The translations under genes and the position numbers were made by a program. The notes beneath the pieces were generated by a model. The model did not search any database. It was given only the letters and a program-made list of their open reading frames with translations, and had not been told where the DNA came from. Below, piece after piece: positions 48,857 through 62,608 of a stretch of DNA of 64,000 bases (position 1 is its first letter; each line of letters begins with the position of its first letter). This DNA comes from Eopsaltria australis (taxonomy: Eukaryota > Chordata > Aves > Passeriformes > Petroicidae): contig JAVTVJ010000072.1 in the NCBI GenBank assembly GCA_034509425.1, positions 6,042,501-6,106,500 on the forward strand, written 5' to 3'.

Positions 48857-51800
48857 AAACACCTTGACAGAGGAAGAGCAGCTGCTGGTGGCTCAGTTGA
48901 CAGTGATGTGGAAACTGAGTCAGAAGCTGTTTCTATCATAGGGCTGCATTGTCAGCTTTCAGAATTTGGCCCCAACAAAGAGGTTCAAACTGAGCCTTGG
49001 TTAAAACTCCCGCATTCTTACTAAAGTCCAAACCTAAATCCTACTGTGTCAGAGGGTGGCTGTTACTTACCTGTTGAAAAATGTCTCCTGGGACAAGTCA
49101 CCAGGCCTGGCATCAAAAGGGTGATTTTTGAGTCTTAGAAATCTCTTTTGTGGGTTTTGTGCTGAGAGTGACTGAAACTTGCTACTGGTTCATTTCAGCT
49201 ACATGCACCGAACCGTAACTCACTACTGCATACAAGTTCAGCAGGAACATTCCCAAAACCCCCGTAGAAGAAATTTACGGTTGCTCAACGCTCTGTTACT
49301 GGCGGCCACAACTGTGTGTGCTCCACATGTCTTTGTAATCACTTAATGACTCATTTCCTTAATCTCTCATTTCCTATAGCCTTATTACAAGCAATTCATA
49401 AACCCAGATCCATAGCTGTTCTCTGGCTGTAGTCAGGAAGCACTGAACTGACTGCATCTGGTTGGTTGGCTGAGGTACCCCTCTCTATTCCCCTCTGAAA
49501 CTTTCCACTGGACCCTGTCTTTTGCTGCAGTGACACCTACTGATGAGGTAAGAGTGTATTAACTACACGGTCCCTTGTTGCCAAACCCAGCCAGCAACCA
49601 CTTCCTGGTACTAACCAGATGTTTCTGCTCTTTTGGAGCAAATTTCACACTACACTGGGAGAAGTTTTGCACGGTCTTTACTGTAACACGCCAGTGGCCA
49701 GCAGGCCTGAACAGAGATCACTGCAGCAGGAAGAAATGGTGCTTCATGGCCAGGGCTCTCATTCAGCCATCAACCAACTTATGGCCTTGGGAAGCAAACC
49801 TTGCAATGCAACATCCCTGGGGATGCTATATGGCACCAAAGAAGCAGCCAAACAGCCAGTATGCCTTTGCTTTCCTCTGCAGATTTTTTTATTTTTCTGG
49901 AGAAATAACTGCTGCCAGGAAGCTGTAACCCTGATACCTCCTCAAAACACCCCATGGTGACTGGGAGAAGCAGAGTGAAAGCCTGAGCCCCATTGCTTGG
50001 TGCTGCCAGGCCAAGGGTTTCTCTTTCAGTGAAAAGTGTTTCCCTTTCAAACCTCAGTCTTTTCCCTATACAATTATTTGGAAAATTTCAGCTTCAGTTA
50101 AAACACTGTAAAAACCAACCTGCAGCACCTCAAGAAGAGAAGTAATGGAGTTAGTATTCCAGAAGGGCAAGAGACTCAAGGAATGGTTGAAGGAAATAAG
50201 GACATTTTCTCACTGGAGATCTTGGCTTTAACACAGTTTGCCACGAATTTTATCTATTCCCTGATATACCTAAACATTGATTCATGTGGGAGACAGCATG
50301 ATAAAGGAATGAGCATAGGATAGGATTTGATAGGATATTATAGGTTAGGAATTGTCAAAACGTTCCTCAATCTCCCCCTCTGCTTTGAGATCCTATCTGG
50401 TTGGCACTGCAGCTTAACGTCTTAAATTTGAGGCCAGTGACCCAGAGCCAATGGGTAAGCATTGTGAAACAGTGCTGTAAATCCATGATCTCTAAGCCTG
50501 TCTGTGAAGGAAAGGTCTACAATAGTTGCATGGAAGCTTTGGGACATAACAGGTCTGCACAAGAGGAGAAGTGCTAAAGAGGTTCTCTCTCACACTAGAA
50601 AACCTGGCTACACTTCAGCCATTGCTTTGTAGGACTGCAATGCCTGAACATGAATTCCACTGGTCATTTTGATGCAGAAGCAATGCATCTTCCACTTCAC
50701 CAGCACCACAGCTCAAATGGGGCAAGCACACTACGAAGCTGAATGACCTACCCAATGTATAAAAGAGGAGCTTCCTGAGATGTGGCAAATTAAAGCAGAA
50801 TCTGCCTACAGCATGCAATAAGGCTTTTGCCAAAACGTCCTCTGAATAGAAAGGACCTCAGATACTCGTTATTAACTACTGGCTGCATTAGGTCAGGTAC
50901 TGTATGTTGTACCACCTCCTTCTGGGTGGATTCTGCTCACCTCTGCTGCCCACTTCTCATGTAAATTCAGCGTCTTCGGGGCAAGAATCTGAAATCTCAC
51001 TGTTTTCTTTCTGTGACTTCTCCCTCCAGAAAAGAGGCCCTACCTTGAAAACCTGAGTCTTTCTGAGGATGGAAGGTGCTACAAAAAGAGAAAAATCGTG
51101 GATGCAAATCCTCTCATTTTTGATGAAGCTCCGTGGTGAGATGATTGGGGTTAGCAGTTTGAAAAGGTCCTCAGCTTTTAAAGAAATTCTGTCATGGCTG
51201 ATGGGGACATGAACAAGGGCACCAAACCACAAGGTTTCCACAGAGCCCACAAACATAAACAGTGAGATCCTTCATGGATATCAAGGAAATCTGAGCTGCT
51301 AGAGTCCAGGGGAAGAGAGAAATGTCCTCATGGTGGTGCAGACAGATAGACAGACAGACAGTAGAGTGGCTTTGTAGTGTCTAATTTGTTAGAATAATGC
51401 AACAAGACAGATCACATAACATGAAAACCCTATCTAACTACCCCTGTACACAACCTGACCTGGTGCTACAAAGAGCTCCAGTGTTGTCAGCTGAGAAACC
51501 ACAGTGTTTGCACTGAGATCTCACAGTCGCCCAGCACAAGAAGCCATGGCATCACAGCAAATTATCTGTGATTTCCAGTTTTTGCAGGCACAAGAGGTCA
51601 GTGCCACAGCGCCTGCAGGGAATGTGACTTTTCAGCTGTCTTGCTCTCCTCAGTAAACTTTGACCTTTGCGCAATCTAATATCAAAGAACCAATTATTCT
51701 CAACACTCGTATATTTCCCTCCATAGACTCAATGCCACATGGTTGCCGGGGGCAAGGCATCATGCTAATCAAGGCAATAATTCAAGGGAAGGCAGTGGGG

Positions 51801-54800
51801 GGCTGTCATGATCAAGAGCCTGTGGTTCCACTTCTGCCCCCCAGCCACAAATATGGACTCAGTCACGCCTGCTTGTTCCCTCCCTCTCCCTCAAGTCTGT
51901 GCCGTGATCCTGTCCTGGTGCAAGTTATATAAAGAAATCAAAGGAGATACACCAGTGTATTCCAGTATCTCTTGCCATACTCAAGTTTCCCTGTCACCTA
52001 TAGGTCTCCTCTTAAAAGAGGCACTGTTGTCCAGTGCTTATTTATCTTTTCGTTCCTCAGGACCCAGAATTAGCTCTCCTCTGTCCTTGTGCCTGCAGCA
52101 ACTGGAGCCATTGGAAAAGTGACACTAGGAAAGTATCACTGCCTTGGTGGGATGGGGAAGAAAAGAGGAGGTTGCAGTCCCACATGACAGACTCCAAATA
52201 TCCCACTGCTCACTCAGTGCCCTCAGCCTCCTTTGACCTCCCCAGCCACTGCTGCATACTCTAAGCTCGCAGCATCAGGACCAATGAAAAATCAAAGGCC
52301 CATCCAGGAAAGGGCCTTGCTTCCAACAGCAGGTATATGGAGCTGCCCATAATTTTCCCACCCAAAGGTATTAATGTGCAAGAAAATGCATTAAATGTCA
52401 CAAAGTGCTGTCAACTTGGCTCACTGTGACCACTAAAATCCTGAAACTAGGGAATGAACACATTTCCCAGTTGTCCTGAGTATTAGCCCCAACCCAGGAT
52501 GTCAATATATAAAAATATCTTAGAGTATCCCTGAGCCCAGACAGGTGAGAAATTCAGTTTCAAGTGCATAAAACACTGACTTTCCCAGGTTAATATGGTA
52601 TCAAAATGTGGCCTCAGATAGAGTAAGATGAGGAGAACTCACCTGGTTAACTTCTAGGAGGGAGATATTTTACAGATATTTTATATGTTTTAATAGTGCT
52701 GTTGGCTGTTCTGTCACTAAGTCTCAAGGTCTTTTAAAGTGGGAAGTGTGGAGTGCTGAGTGAGTGTGCTGGGAATTCATTCATCCCCTGCAGACAGGTG
52801 GGGTTAATTCTGACTAGCACAAACCTAGTGGAGGGGTGGAGAAAGAAGATAAACACATAGAAGAAATAGAAGTTTATAGACTTATGCACAATTAAACCTG
52901 ACAGGTAGGATTGTGCTTCAGCATAGTTTATTTTCCTATAGTTGTTCCAGATTTCTTTGTTGCAAACTTAAAAGATCTACAAAGGGCCTGCAAGATCCAC
53001 ATCCCACTTGTACTGCATGGAGGTGATGACTGCACTTTAAAAGAGTTCAGGATTATTCAGTAGGACATCCTGGGGTGTAAATCAGCTGAAATTTAACCGT
53101 AATCACTATGGGTAACCAGTGGAAAGGGTTCAGTTCAGACTGCAAGGGTAAAAACAGACAAGGCTGAAAGTACTCAAGGCTTCTGAAGGAGAACTTTGAG
53201 ACAGGGATGTTGTTGGCTAAGACAAAAACATCTTATTTCAGGAAAAAATACTAAATTCTCAGATTGTAAAGCATTCTGACATGCATACATGAGCAGTCTT
53301 TCTCTTTGATAGCAGGATGTAAATGCTTCCCTTCTATCCTTTTGTAAAAATAGGAGACAATTTCAACCTGAATAAGCTTAATTTTGAATGAATAAAAAGT
53401 CAACAATTGAACTCCCAAAAGGAGCTGCAAAACATAAGAGAAGAATATGAAAGCAGAAATGCAAAACACTGTAACTGAAATGCCTGCTTGTCTCCTTCAA
53501 CATTAGAGTCCTTAGAGAATTAGAGCTGCTCTACACCAAAAGCAAACGTATTACATACCAGGGCTCTTAAAAAAAAAGAAACGGAGAAAAATGGAGGCTG
53601 AGGTGCCTTGTTTTTGCAGCTGGAGACCTGAAAAGATAGAAACCAAATGCTCTGCCTTCTTGATACATATTTTTTTTAAAGGAAAGAAGCTACTGGAGAA
53701 ATTGAAGAGGATGACCCCCAGTACCTAAATGGAAGATGGAAGTTAAACTCCATCTAATCAAGACTCTACGGAATATGTATGCTGGGGAAGAAGAAAGGAG
53801 GAGAAACTTTTCCTTACCAGGACACACATATCTGAGCAGCTCCTGTGTGGAAACATTCCCATGGTGTGGCTCGTGCAGGTCCTGTTGGATAAGAGGATCC
53901 TGCAGCCAATAAAGGCAATGTGCTGCTGGTCCTGGCCCACAACACCTCACCTCTCTGGGTCTATGGCCTTTCTCCTACAAGGAATGAGGCTTCCCTGTAG
54001 ATTTCTGGCCATGTCTGCCCAGTGTCACCATCACTGATGCTCCCCAGTCTCCACCTTTCTGATGTATGTTGTGCATGCACTGAGGCTCCTGCATTTGTGA
54101 GTGGTTTGGAAGGTCAGGAAAGTTAGTCCCACATGATTTATATTGAAAGCCTTAAATTCCTACAGTTTTCTACATCTGTCTCATACTTCTTTGTCTTTCA
54201 TTAATTACACTTCATTAGTTGTTTTTCTTTTCATTGGAGGCATAGGTGAGAAAAAAGCAAGTGAAGCACTTCCCATGGAAGCAAAAAGTGTCTCAAAGTT
54301 GCCCCATGAAATGGATCATTCCCACATTTAGGAAGAGGCAATGAGCACATCCTGCCAAGTGCTGAGAGTGCTGCAGGGGCCGAGTCTCTCCCAATTATTT
54401 TGCCTCCCAAGATCTTGTCTCCTGGCTGGATCAGTCCTTCAGACTGTGCAAGAAGGAAAATGCTGAAAAGAGGAGGTGGGTAAGAGGGATGTACTTCTTA
54501 CTTTGTTTCAGAGACAGCTCCATAAATCTCCACACATTAAGGTCTTCCATATGTGGATTTTCAATATCAGCTTGTCACTTCAAGCTGTCTGACATGAACT
54601 GTTGGATGGGGCTGCTGTCTTCTCCAGGGCTCACTCACATCGCACCCAGATGCCAGAAAAGGTTGAAACAAACCACTGAAAAATGCAAAAGATGACAGTT
54701 TGGAGCATAGATGTTTTCCAGAGTTGCAACCTATTGACCTATTTTCATCAGGCTCAGTGGCATAGACTATATATCAGGATCAGGGAACATTGACGGAAGA

Positions 54801-57800
54801 AGGAAAAGGATTGTCTAAAAAAAATAATTCTCATGGCGAATTTAAAGTGACCAGATCTTCCTGTAGATCTAGCAGCCACCTAAGGCTTGGAGATTTCTGA
54901 CTCATTTCACAAAAAGTTGCTTTGGAATTCAGCAAGCAACTGCCTTTTATGTTTTTTTCTCTTTTTTGGGGAAAAATATAAATGTATATGGGTTTATAAA
55001 CCATTCTCTTCCTGCTATTATATTCATTGTTATACTGTGCTCAAGTGCAAAAGTTACAGAAGCAGGTAGGAACAGAATGGGAGAAAAGCAGCATTGAAAA
55101 CCTTAAGTGTGCTTTGAAATCTACTCAAATCCCAGTAGCATAGGTCTCAAAGAGTTTGCAAGTTCACATCTGAAACTCAGTTTTTTATCTACTTCTGCTC
55201 TTTATGGGGTACAAAAAATTGCTAAATCCTGGATCCTCAAACTGAACATTAATTCTCTTTCTGGATCCCAGTCCACAGCTTGGGTTCACCTAAGCTCTTG
55301 CTGATTAGGGGATGAGTAAGACCACTGGAGGTGCAAATACTCGATTGTTCATAAACACTGGGCACCCCCAAAGGAAGTTATTTTTGACCGTTTTTTTTCC
55401 CAACTTCTGGATTTCTGGAAACAGATCCTTAAAATGAATGATGTAGGACTCATAGCCACAGGTTTCTTTAGAAATCAAAGGCAGAAGTGGATTAAAACCC
55501 AGATATTTTTCAGGAGAAGAATTCTTCCTTTGGTAAATAATGTAACAGCCTAAATCTAGCCTCCAGCTTAAAAGGTTCCTAAAAAAGTGATTGCTGAGAG
55601 GATATAATGGGGAAATGCCACCTTATATGTGACCTGATTTTAAGCTCTCCTTTTACACTTACACTGTGGGTCATATTGCTGAAAGAGTGTCCTGGTAGAG
55701 ATGGCTGATCTCACATGAAACTCAGGGAAAAGGGCGGACAAAAAGTGAAATGTGTCTTCTTTTTTTACAGTTTAAAGAACCTTGATTTGAATTAGGACTA
55801 GGAGGTACTCAAGTTGAAACTGGAAAGTTAGGAAAAACTCATAACTTCCTCCAAATAGCTGTGTGTAGGGTTAGGAAAACACCCCAAATGGACACGGCCT
55901 TCCTCCGGGTTTTGTTGTCTTGGTACTCCCATGGGAGCATTGCTGTGATATTTGAGAATCTATAGCTGCTGCAACTAACATCCAGCTGGGAAAGTGATGA
56001 TATGCAGTAGTGACTAGGAATAGCAGGGAACCAAACTTCAGTGACCCACATGCCTCTTGTAGCCCTCTAAAAAATTCTTTCTTTGCCTACTACATTAACA
56101 GCCAGATATTTCCATTCAAGACCAATGGGGTTTTTGGGAGTGGCATGTGGCTTGTACCCGGGGATAGATGTATCTTTCAAATAGATTTTTCTGGGGTGAT
56201 ACAGGTTCTTCTGAGCTCTTCTCAGGCTTTGAATTCTGCCAACTATTATCAGTTGGGAATTTTAAAAAAACAACCAGAAAAACACTTCACTTTGCTCCAG
56301 TTGGCCTTAGCCCATCAACTAGTTCTACACAGAGTCAAATACAGCTGTCAAGCAGTAATGTGTTTTGTTTTTTTATCCTTTCCCTGATTATTCCTGGGCT
56401 GAAGCTGAACTGATAACCTCAGAGACTGTCTTCTTGGGCTGGCTGCAGACCAAGAATGTCATTTCACAAAGAAGTGCTGAGGTTTCAGAAGAAAGCCTTC
56501 ACTTCAATGTGGAATGAAGCTGGGAAGTTTTAAACACTGTCAAGGGACAGTGAATGCCCTCACCAGCTCCTGCCTCTCACTGAATTCCCCACCTTTCTCC
56601 TGGACTGCAGATTACCAATCTGCCTTGCGGAAAACATGGGTTCACCTTGCTTCTTTCCGACTCACTTTTTAAAGCTTTCCTGTCCAGAAATTCATTGGAT
56701 TGTGGGGCATAACAAGTAAAACAGCTTATTTCTTGCATGTCAAAACCGATTAGAGGAGCAACTATCCAACACAGCTTCCCTTTGACAGGAGGGCTGAGAC
56801 TCCTTGGGGCAGTGGCATGATATCCAGATGAGTTGCTCTGAGGCTTGGGTGTCCCTATCAGCCCATAGCACCTCCTGTTTCCTCTTGAAATCCTCAAGAC
56901 AGTCCCCAAAATGCCCTATTTTTTTGGCAGGGGACAAAGTTGCAGCAGTAGATAGTGCATGCCTCCCCATCTTCCCTTCCTGGTGTCAAAAGGCACAAGG
57001 GAAAAGCTGAACGTGGCAGATTTCCAGCCTAATCAGAGAAGCATGTTCCTGTCTTTGCTGACAGATTTTCTATCCTCCCGAGTATGGTGTGGCCAAAGTG
57101 GAGACTGGGGCTGCTGGAAAGCCAGGTGCTAAAGGCTTTCCATATCCATCTGGGTGCATAGCAGAGTGGCTTGCACATGATGCAGATGATGATCTGCTCC
57201 CCATTAGTCTGCTGAGTGGATCTGTGCAGCAGCAGCCCGCCTTGCGTGGTATTGCCACATTTCCAGACAAGTAAAAATGCAGCTAAAACTTTGAAGGTTT
57301 GTTTATAGCTTGAATTTTTCCTCAGTACATTTGTTCCTCTTCTTGTCTGCATGCAAATGCGTGTCAAGGGGGATGGGAACGCTTTCTAAAAGAAATTTAA
57401 AAGTTTGTGGAATGGTGTCTGCTGTCTTATCTGACAGTAGTTCACTGCTCCAATGGAGAAAACCAGGTCTAGACATCATGGTGTATGTGGGGGTGGGGGG
57501 TGAAGAAGAAGGAGAAAAGAGAAAAAAAATGCAATATTGTTCTTTAAGTGGCTGATTTCCTTCCTCTCAAATACCAAACAAAATTTTAATGATGAAACCT
57601 GCTAACAGCTGGGGCTAATTTGGAGGTTATTTTTATGGCAAGAGCAGCAAGACAATAAAAGGTCAGTCCCGACTGCAGCTCAGTTCAAGCGTTTATCCCG
57701 GCAGACCCTCTAAAACAGTCATGATGTGAACTCCTCCGTCCCCGTTGCGTCACCTCTGCCTGGTAGCTGTCTGTCACGGGGATGTGATCACACACCACAT

Positions 57801-58430
57801 CTCTCCTCCAAAGGATGCGGAGGCTGCTGTAGCTCCTTGCTTAGCAAATCACAAGGCAGGGCCAAGGCCTGCAGGGTTCACTTGGGGACTCTCTGGAAAT
57901 GTCGTCAGTGCTTACATTTGTGTCATTGGGTTTTCAAAACTTTTCCTCTTTGCTGTTGGTTAGTCCCTGTCTATCCGGGATCTTCCCCATCTACTGTGGA
58001 GAAACAGTGTTGTCCCAAGGTTTCCCAGGGTTCTGTTTACTACTGCAGGATGCATGGCTCTCTCTGTGTAATAAAATGGAAAGCAGCTCACTCCCAGAAC
58101 TTGGAGGGCTGGGCTGCAAGACCTGAGCTTGGGGGGTTGAAAGGATTGGGTGTTTTGGAAAAGCTAATATTCCAGCCCTGACCCTGGCATACCCATGTTC
58201 CCCAAGGAGCACCCACAGTGAGGCATGGGGTGGATCAGAAGTCCCACCAGCCATCAAGGGAGTCCCTCACCCTGAGGCCCACATTTGGCAGGGGGGAAGG
58301 AACGTGACAGACACAAGCTTAGACTTCTGGCACTGGCTGGAGCTTAAATAACTGCCATAGGCTGTTAAACCAAAGCCACTGGCTCTGGGGATAGAGGAGG
58401 GCACCAGCCGAAGGGCAAAGAAAGCCTCCT
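48857..58430. other. Unique-looking noncoding sequence
   Basis: About 9.6 kb with no gene or transposon that I can recognise. Minor features are a GATAGGAT-rich stretch at 50318-50352, a (GACA)n repeat at 51341-51361 and T-runs. Open frames up to about 151 codons (57726-58181) lie in a more GC-rich patch and lack domain features. Confidence 0.5.
51341..51361 (+). repeat. (GACA)n / GATA microsatellite
   Basis: GACAGATAGACAGACAGACA: four-base units with one GATA variant. Confidence 0.8.
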
Positions 58431-58431
58431 T

Positions 58432-58980
58432 TCACGAGTGAGAACCAGCACCTCTCGTGACGCTGCCATATAAAATCATGCAGCACCTGTTAGATCTTTT
58501 CTCGCTCTGCTCTCAAGACGCAGGAACAGCTTGGCTCTATAAAAGCCTCAATGTGTTTGTTTTCATTCTGAAGAGCTAATCCAAACCCCTCTCTTCCCAA
58601 AGGACAGGGAAGGAGGGGCTGGAGGGGGTATTTTTATTTTTTTCCTTCTGCTGGGGAAACAGGTTGGAGCTGTTAAAATAATTGGCAGCAGTAGATTCCT
58701 GCAGGTTTTGGCTGCATTTTAAAATAGAGAGATTTTCTTCTTCTCCCTCTCTCCCCTTGTTTTTTGTCTTCTGATTTAGCCATAAAATTGCCACTTATTA
58801 CATTAGCAGTCGCAGAAAGCAGGAGTTTTCCTCATTAGAGTGGCTCCTGCTCATAGGCTCTGGTAATATCATTTGGTTGGAAGGACCTTGCCAAAAGGCT
58901 ATAAAACCAGCTGAGGACTCACACGGCAGTGTCAGGAGGTTGATTTCTTGGTTACTTTGGTAACACAAAAGCAAAGTTTC
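58432..58980 (+). promoter_or_regulatory. Candidate promoter/regulatory cluster with three TATAAAA boxes
   Basis: TATAAAA occurs at 58469-58475, 58538-58544 and 58900-58906, all on the plus strand. A perfect 7-bp inverted repeat TCACGAG...CTCGTGA (58432-58438 and 58454-58460) precedes them. A symmetric GTTAC...GTAAC element (58951-58964), similar in form to an RFX X-box, follows the last. No downstream coding frame is recognised, so if transcription starts here the product would be noncoding or spliced. Motif evidence only. Confidence 0.25.
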
Positions 58981-61900
58981 CCTCTCTTTTCAGGACAGGG
59001 AGATGGGTTTAGTTTTGGATCTATTTCCACCTCCTCTGTCTTGTGAAGGACTTTGCAAACAAGCAGCAGTGGGTGACACGGGAGGACAGGAAAAGGCCCA
59101 CAGCGTGTGTCAGGTCTGTCACTGAGGGTTGTGGATTTCAGGGCAGCTCAGCTGTGTGCATCCCCACCTGCATCCTCCTGAAAACCACCAAGGGCCAGCA
59201 ACATGCAAGCCCACATCTTTCCCAGTCCTCAGAGCGCACGTCACCTAAGGCAGTTGCTGAGTGCCACCTTCCAGCTGGGACCAGACCCTTCCAGTGGTGG
59301 GCAGATGGCAGGGTCTATAGCCTTTGAAGCCCTGGAGCAGCATTGCTGGGCAGCAGGGAGCACTGCCTGCCTCCTCATAGGTGTAATCAGCCAGGCAGCT
59401 CAGAAAAGAACTCTGCAGCTCACTGAATTGTACCTGCAGCCCTTTTACCTAGATTAGCATCCCATCAGAGACCCAGTCTTCAGGGGATTTCCCCAACAGC
59501 TCCATTGCTCTTTTTCTTAAATGCATTAAATTTGAAAGAGTGCTTCAGTCTTCAACAAATTGGAAGCTGTGTTACTAGAGCAGAAGACATCGTGTTCTGA
59601 GTTAATTGAGTCCTCCTACAACACCCTCACCCAAACTTACAGAGTAATTCAGAAAAGAGGGGCAAGAGGGAGTCCTGCCCACATGCACTACCAGCCTGCT
59701 AGAACTCCTCTTGATGACATAAACACACCTTGCAGAGCTCAGGAGAAAATATGTCTGGAAGGTATTGTAACATTGCAACTGCTGCAAAGATGTGTCCTTG
59801 TCAAAACTGTCTGGTCAGGTGTAGATTTAGACTTTTGGGGTTCCAAAGCATCTCTGGCAAAGTCAGAATTACTGGCATTTCTGCCTTGCTTTTTACCTCC
59901 ATGGACTTGAACCCAGCCAGTCAAACATATGCTGTATTGCAATTGAACAAGCCTTCCTCTGAAATGGGCCTAAATTTTGCTGTGGGAGATGAAAACCTCC
60001 CACTTTGGGGCCAAACTTGCGTGAAATGCTGTGTGCACTAGCAGGCTCCCCTCCTCTGTGAGCCAGCAAGTGGCAAAGCCCAAGAGTTGCAGGTGGCCAG
60101 AGCTACAAAGCCCAGAAATACATCTGCTTCACTCCTTGCTGAGAAATTCTAGGAAATCCCTCAGTTTCTGAGAGTCCTGATTTAAAGAGCAGCTAGATAC
60201 TTGCTTGTCATTAGACATGGCGCAGTTTCTTCTGCGTCTGGAGCTGGAGTGCCGCAAACAGGCAAAGGACAGACACTTGGCTGTACACCTACAGAATCCA
60301 ATCCTCTCTATCCCAAACTGGCAAAACTGACTGAAGCTTTCATTCTGACACTTCACCCAGCATGGCCATCATAAACCTTCATTTGTTACAGCCCTGTCAG
60401 GACCAGTCCTCACAGCACCTCCATACAATCGACCATCCTGTCAGTCTTCTAAAAATCAGGTTGTCAGCACAAAGTGTCAGCAAAGGGGTCAGGAAGATTG
60501 TAGAGTCCTCTGCCCTTTCCTCTGTCAGCTCCTCCTACCCTTCCCTGAACTTTCCTTCTCTTTGGCAAGAAACTTCACAAGTCAGTTCCATGACTTTATG
60601 GACAGATCTATATAAAACAGTGACTCAGTCTGTACTCACTTACTGGCAGAGATGTATCAGCTGCAAACAACTCTAAAATGGTGAAACAGAAAAATGACAA
60701 TTAAACAGAAAAAGAAAACATTCTGGGCCAAAACTTTGGGGTGCAAAGTTTTGACACGCTTCCTTCTGTGTCAGCAGTTTCTGCTGTTTAATGTTAGAGA
60801 TGGACCCAAAGCGTTTCTTTATTAGTCTCTTTTCTTTCAAAGCTCAAATATTGACTCTAGAAAGGATTTCTGTGTCATTGTCCAGAACTCGTTTCTACCT
60901 ACTTTCAGTGTAAAGCTAATCTATTAAAATAACAAGATGGCAGTGTCTGGCAGTGTGGAGAAGGTGTAATCTACTCATTGGATATTTCTTAGCACCAAAA
61001 TCCCAGCTGCAAGCAGGGATCTTAGTTGAGGATGGTCCAGAAGGGTTCTTGTTCTGAACACCTGGAGGTTATTGTGCTGCTCATTGTCAAAAAATGCAAT
61101 CACTTTTGGTCACTTTAAGTTACAAGTCTCAGGAAAGAAAAAACACTGGTAGTGATTTCAGATGCTTTTTTCTCCTCCCAGAAATTAAAACCAGTGCCTG
61201 GACTGGTGCCTTTGAATTTATTTATCTTTTTTAAATTAAAACAACCACTTTAAAAAAAATCACCAGCTACTGGCTTTTACTTTAGCTAAAATTTTCTGGC
61301 AAGTGTCATGCCAGGATTCTTTTTTTTCTTTCTTTTTTTTTTTTTTTTTTTTTGTATGGGAACTTGAGGGGCAAGTTGGTGTGAGAAACTTTCCCAAATA
61401 ATCTTTATAAACCACACCAAAACCCAACAAACTCAACCAGTCTGGAAAGGTCTGGGAGTGAGAGGAAGGCACATCTGCAGACAGGCTGGGGACATCAGCA
61501 GTTTTCAGCTGGCTGCCAGCAGCAGCAACGGCTTCTGCATTCCCTCAGGCGACAGGGAGTTGAATTTGGTGGTTCTGGAACCTGCAGAACACCTGGTCTG
61601 GGCAGCCTTTGGCTCCTTCATGGAGGATTTGAAGGGAGCCTGAGGAATTGGGGCACTCCTCCCTTGTGGGCAGCCTGGGCACCTGACGGCTGTGGGCTGC
61701 TGGGGAAATCCCGGCCAGCGCCTCTCAGTACTGCAGGCAGGTGTCCAAACCTTTGGGCCAGAGGGCAAGTGAGTCCTTGAAACTTCACTGCGGACACAGG
61801 AGAAATCCCCATGGAAGGCAGGACTCCAGAGGGAAGTGAGAAAACAAAAATGCATCAGTACAAGCATCTTGGGTGACATGAATCAGGACGGAGCAGGCCC

Positions 61901-62608
61901 AGGGCTGGACAGCACAACCGTCCTGTTAAAATGGGGCTTTCTGGTGGGGGTTGGGGGTCACTCAGAAAAATAAGCAGTCTTCAATAAAGGTCTGCTTCCT
62001 GCATGCCTTTGGACAAAACAACACACTGCCCTCTACCCCAAGCTTCTGTGTCCCCAGCACAGCAACAGCAGCATTTCATGGCAGCACTTGGTGTGTTATG
62101 GAAGAGCCTCCTTCAGGTTTGGGCAGGGTACCAAGTGCTTCCACCTGCCTTCACAGAGCGTTTGAATCCTAAATACCCCCAACATCAGCCTCATAGGCAC
62201 CTTCACATCTTTTCTCCCAACTCCAGTCCAGAGAGGGAAACATGATCCCTACCTGTTCAGAACAACACAAGGCTCAGCTCACCACCTTTCTCTTGGAGGT
62301 TGTGGTATCTCAACCTGAAGCCAAGCCTCTTTCCTGCCATTTCTTTCTCCCCCCTCTCCTTCCCAGTCCAACTCGTTTCCTGTTCTCAGACACTTGCAGC
62401 AAATGTGTGTCTCTTGCTTTGTCCTGTAAACTCCGTGTGACCATGGGAACAGTTCCTGACCCAGCTGGCAGCCTGCGTGCTCTTCTCATTAAACTTTGGC
62501 TCTCACCTCAACTGGATTTTTAGGTAACATCCAGGTGAGCACAGATGGGAAAGCACTTTCATTTGCCTTGAGGATGCATATGGCATTGCTCCCCAGCCTG
62601 CCTTCACC
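58981..62608. other. Unique-looking noncoding sequence
   Basis: No gene recognised. A T-rich low-complexity run lies at 61319-61353. Opposite-strand open frames around 59560-59942 and 61458-61879 are mutual shadows. Confidence 0.5.
61319..61353 (-). repeat. Poly(T) tract with C interruptions
   Basis: A T-rich run of about 35 bases, equivalent to poly(A) on the minus strand. No retroposon body was recognised on the minus strand upstream of it. Confidence 0.85.

Noticed and set aside
48432..48941. 169-codon open frame, plus strand
   Set aside because: It runs antisense through solo LTR copy B and has no viral or cellular motif; it is a composition artefact of the LTR.
57089..57274. Open frame starting with a GAAGKPGAKG collagen-like stretch
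   Set aside because: Only three Gly-X-Y triplets, then ordinary sequence; no splice-site or homology support for a collagen exon.
57726..58181. 151-codon Cys/Ser-rich open frame, plus strand
   Set aside because: No domain is recognised, it overlaps other frames on both strands, and the local GC rise explains its length.
61260..61472. Minus-strand frame with a poly-lysine run
   Set aside because: The lysines are translation of the poly(T)/poly(A) tract at 61319-61353.
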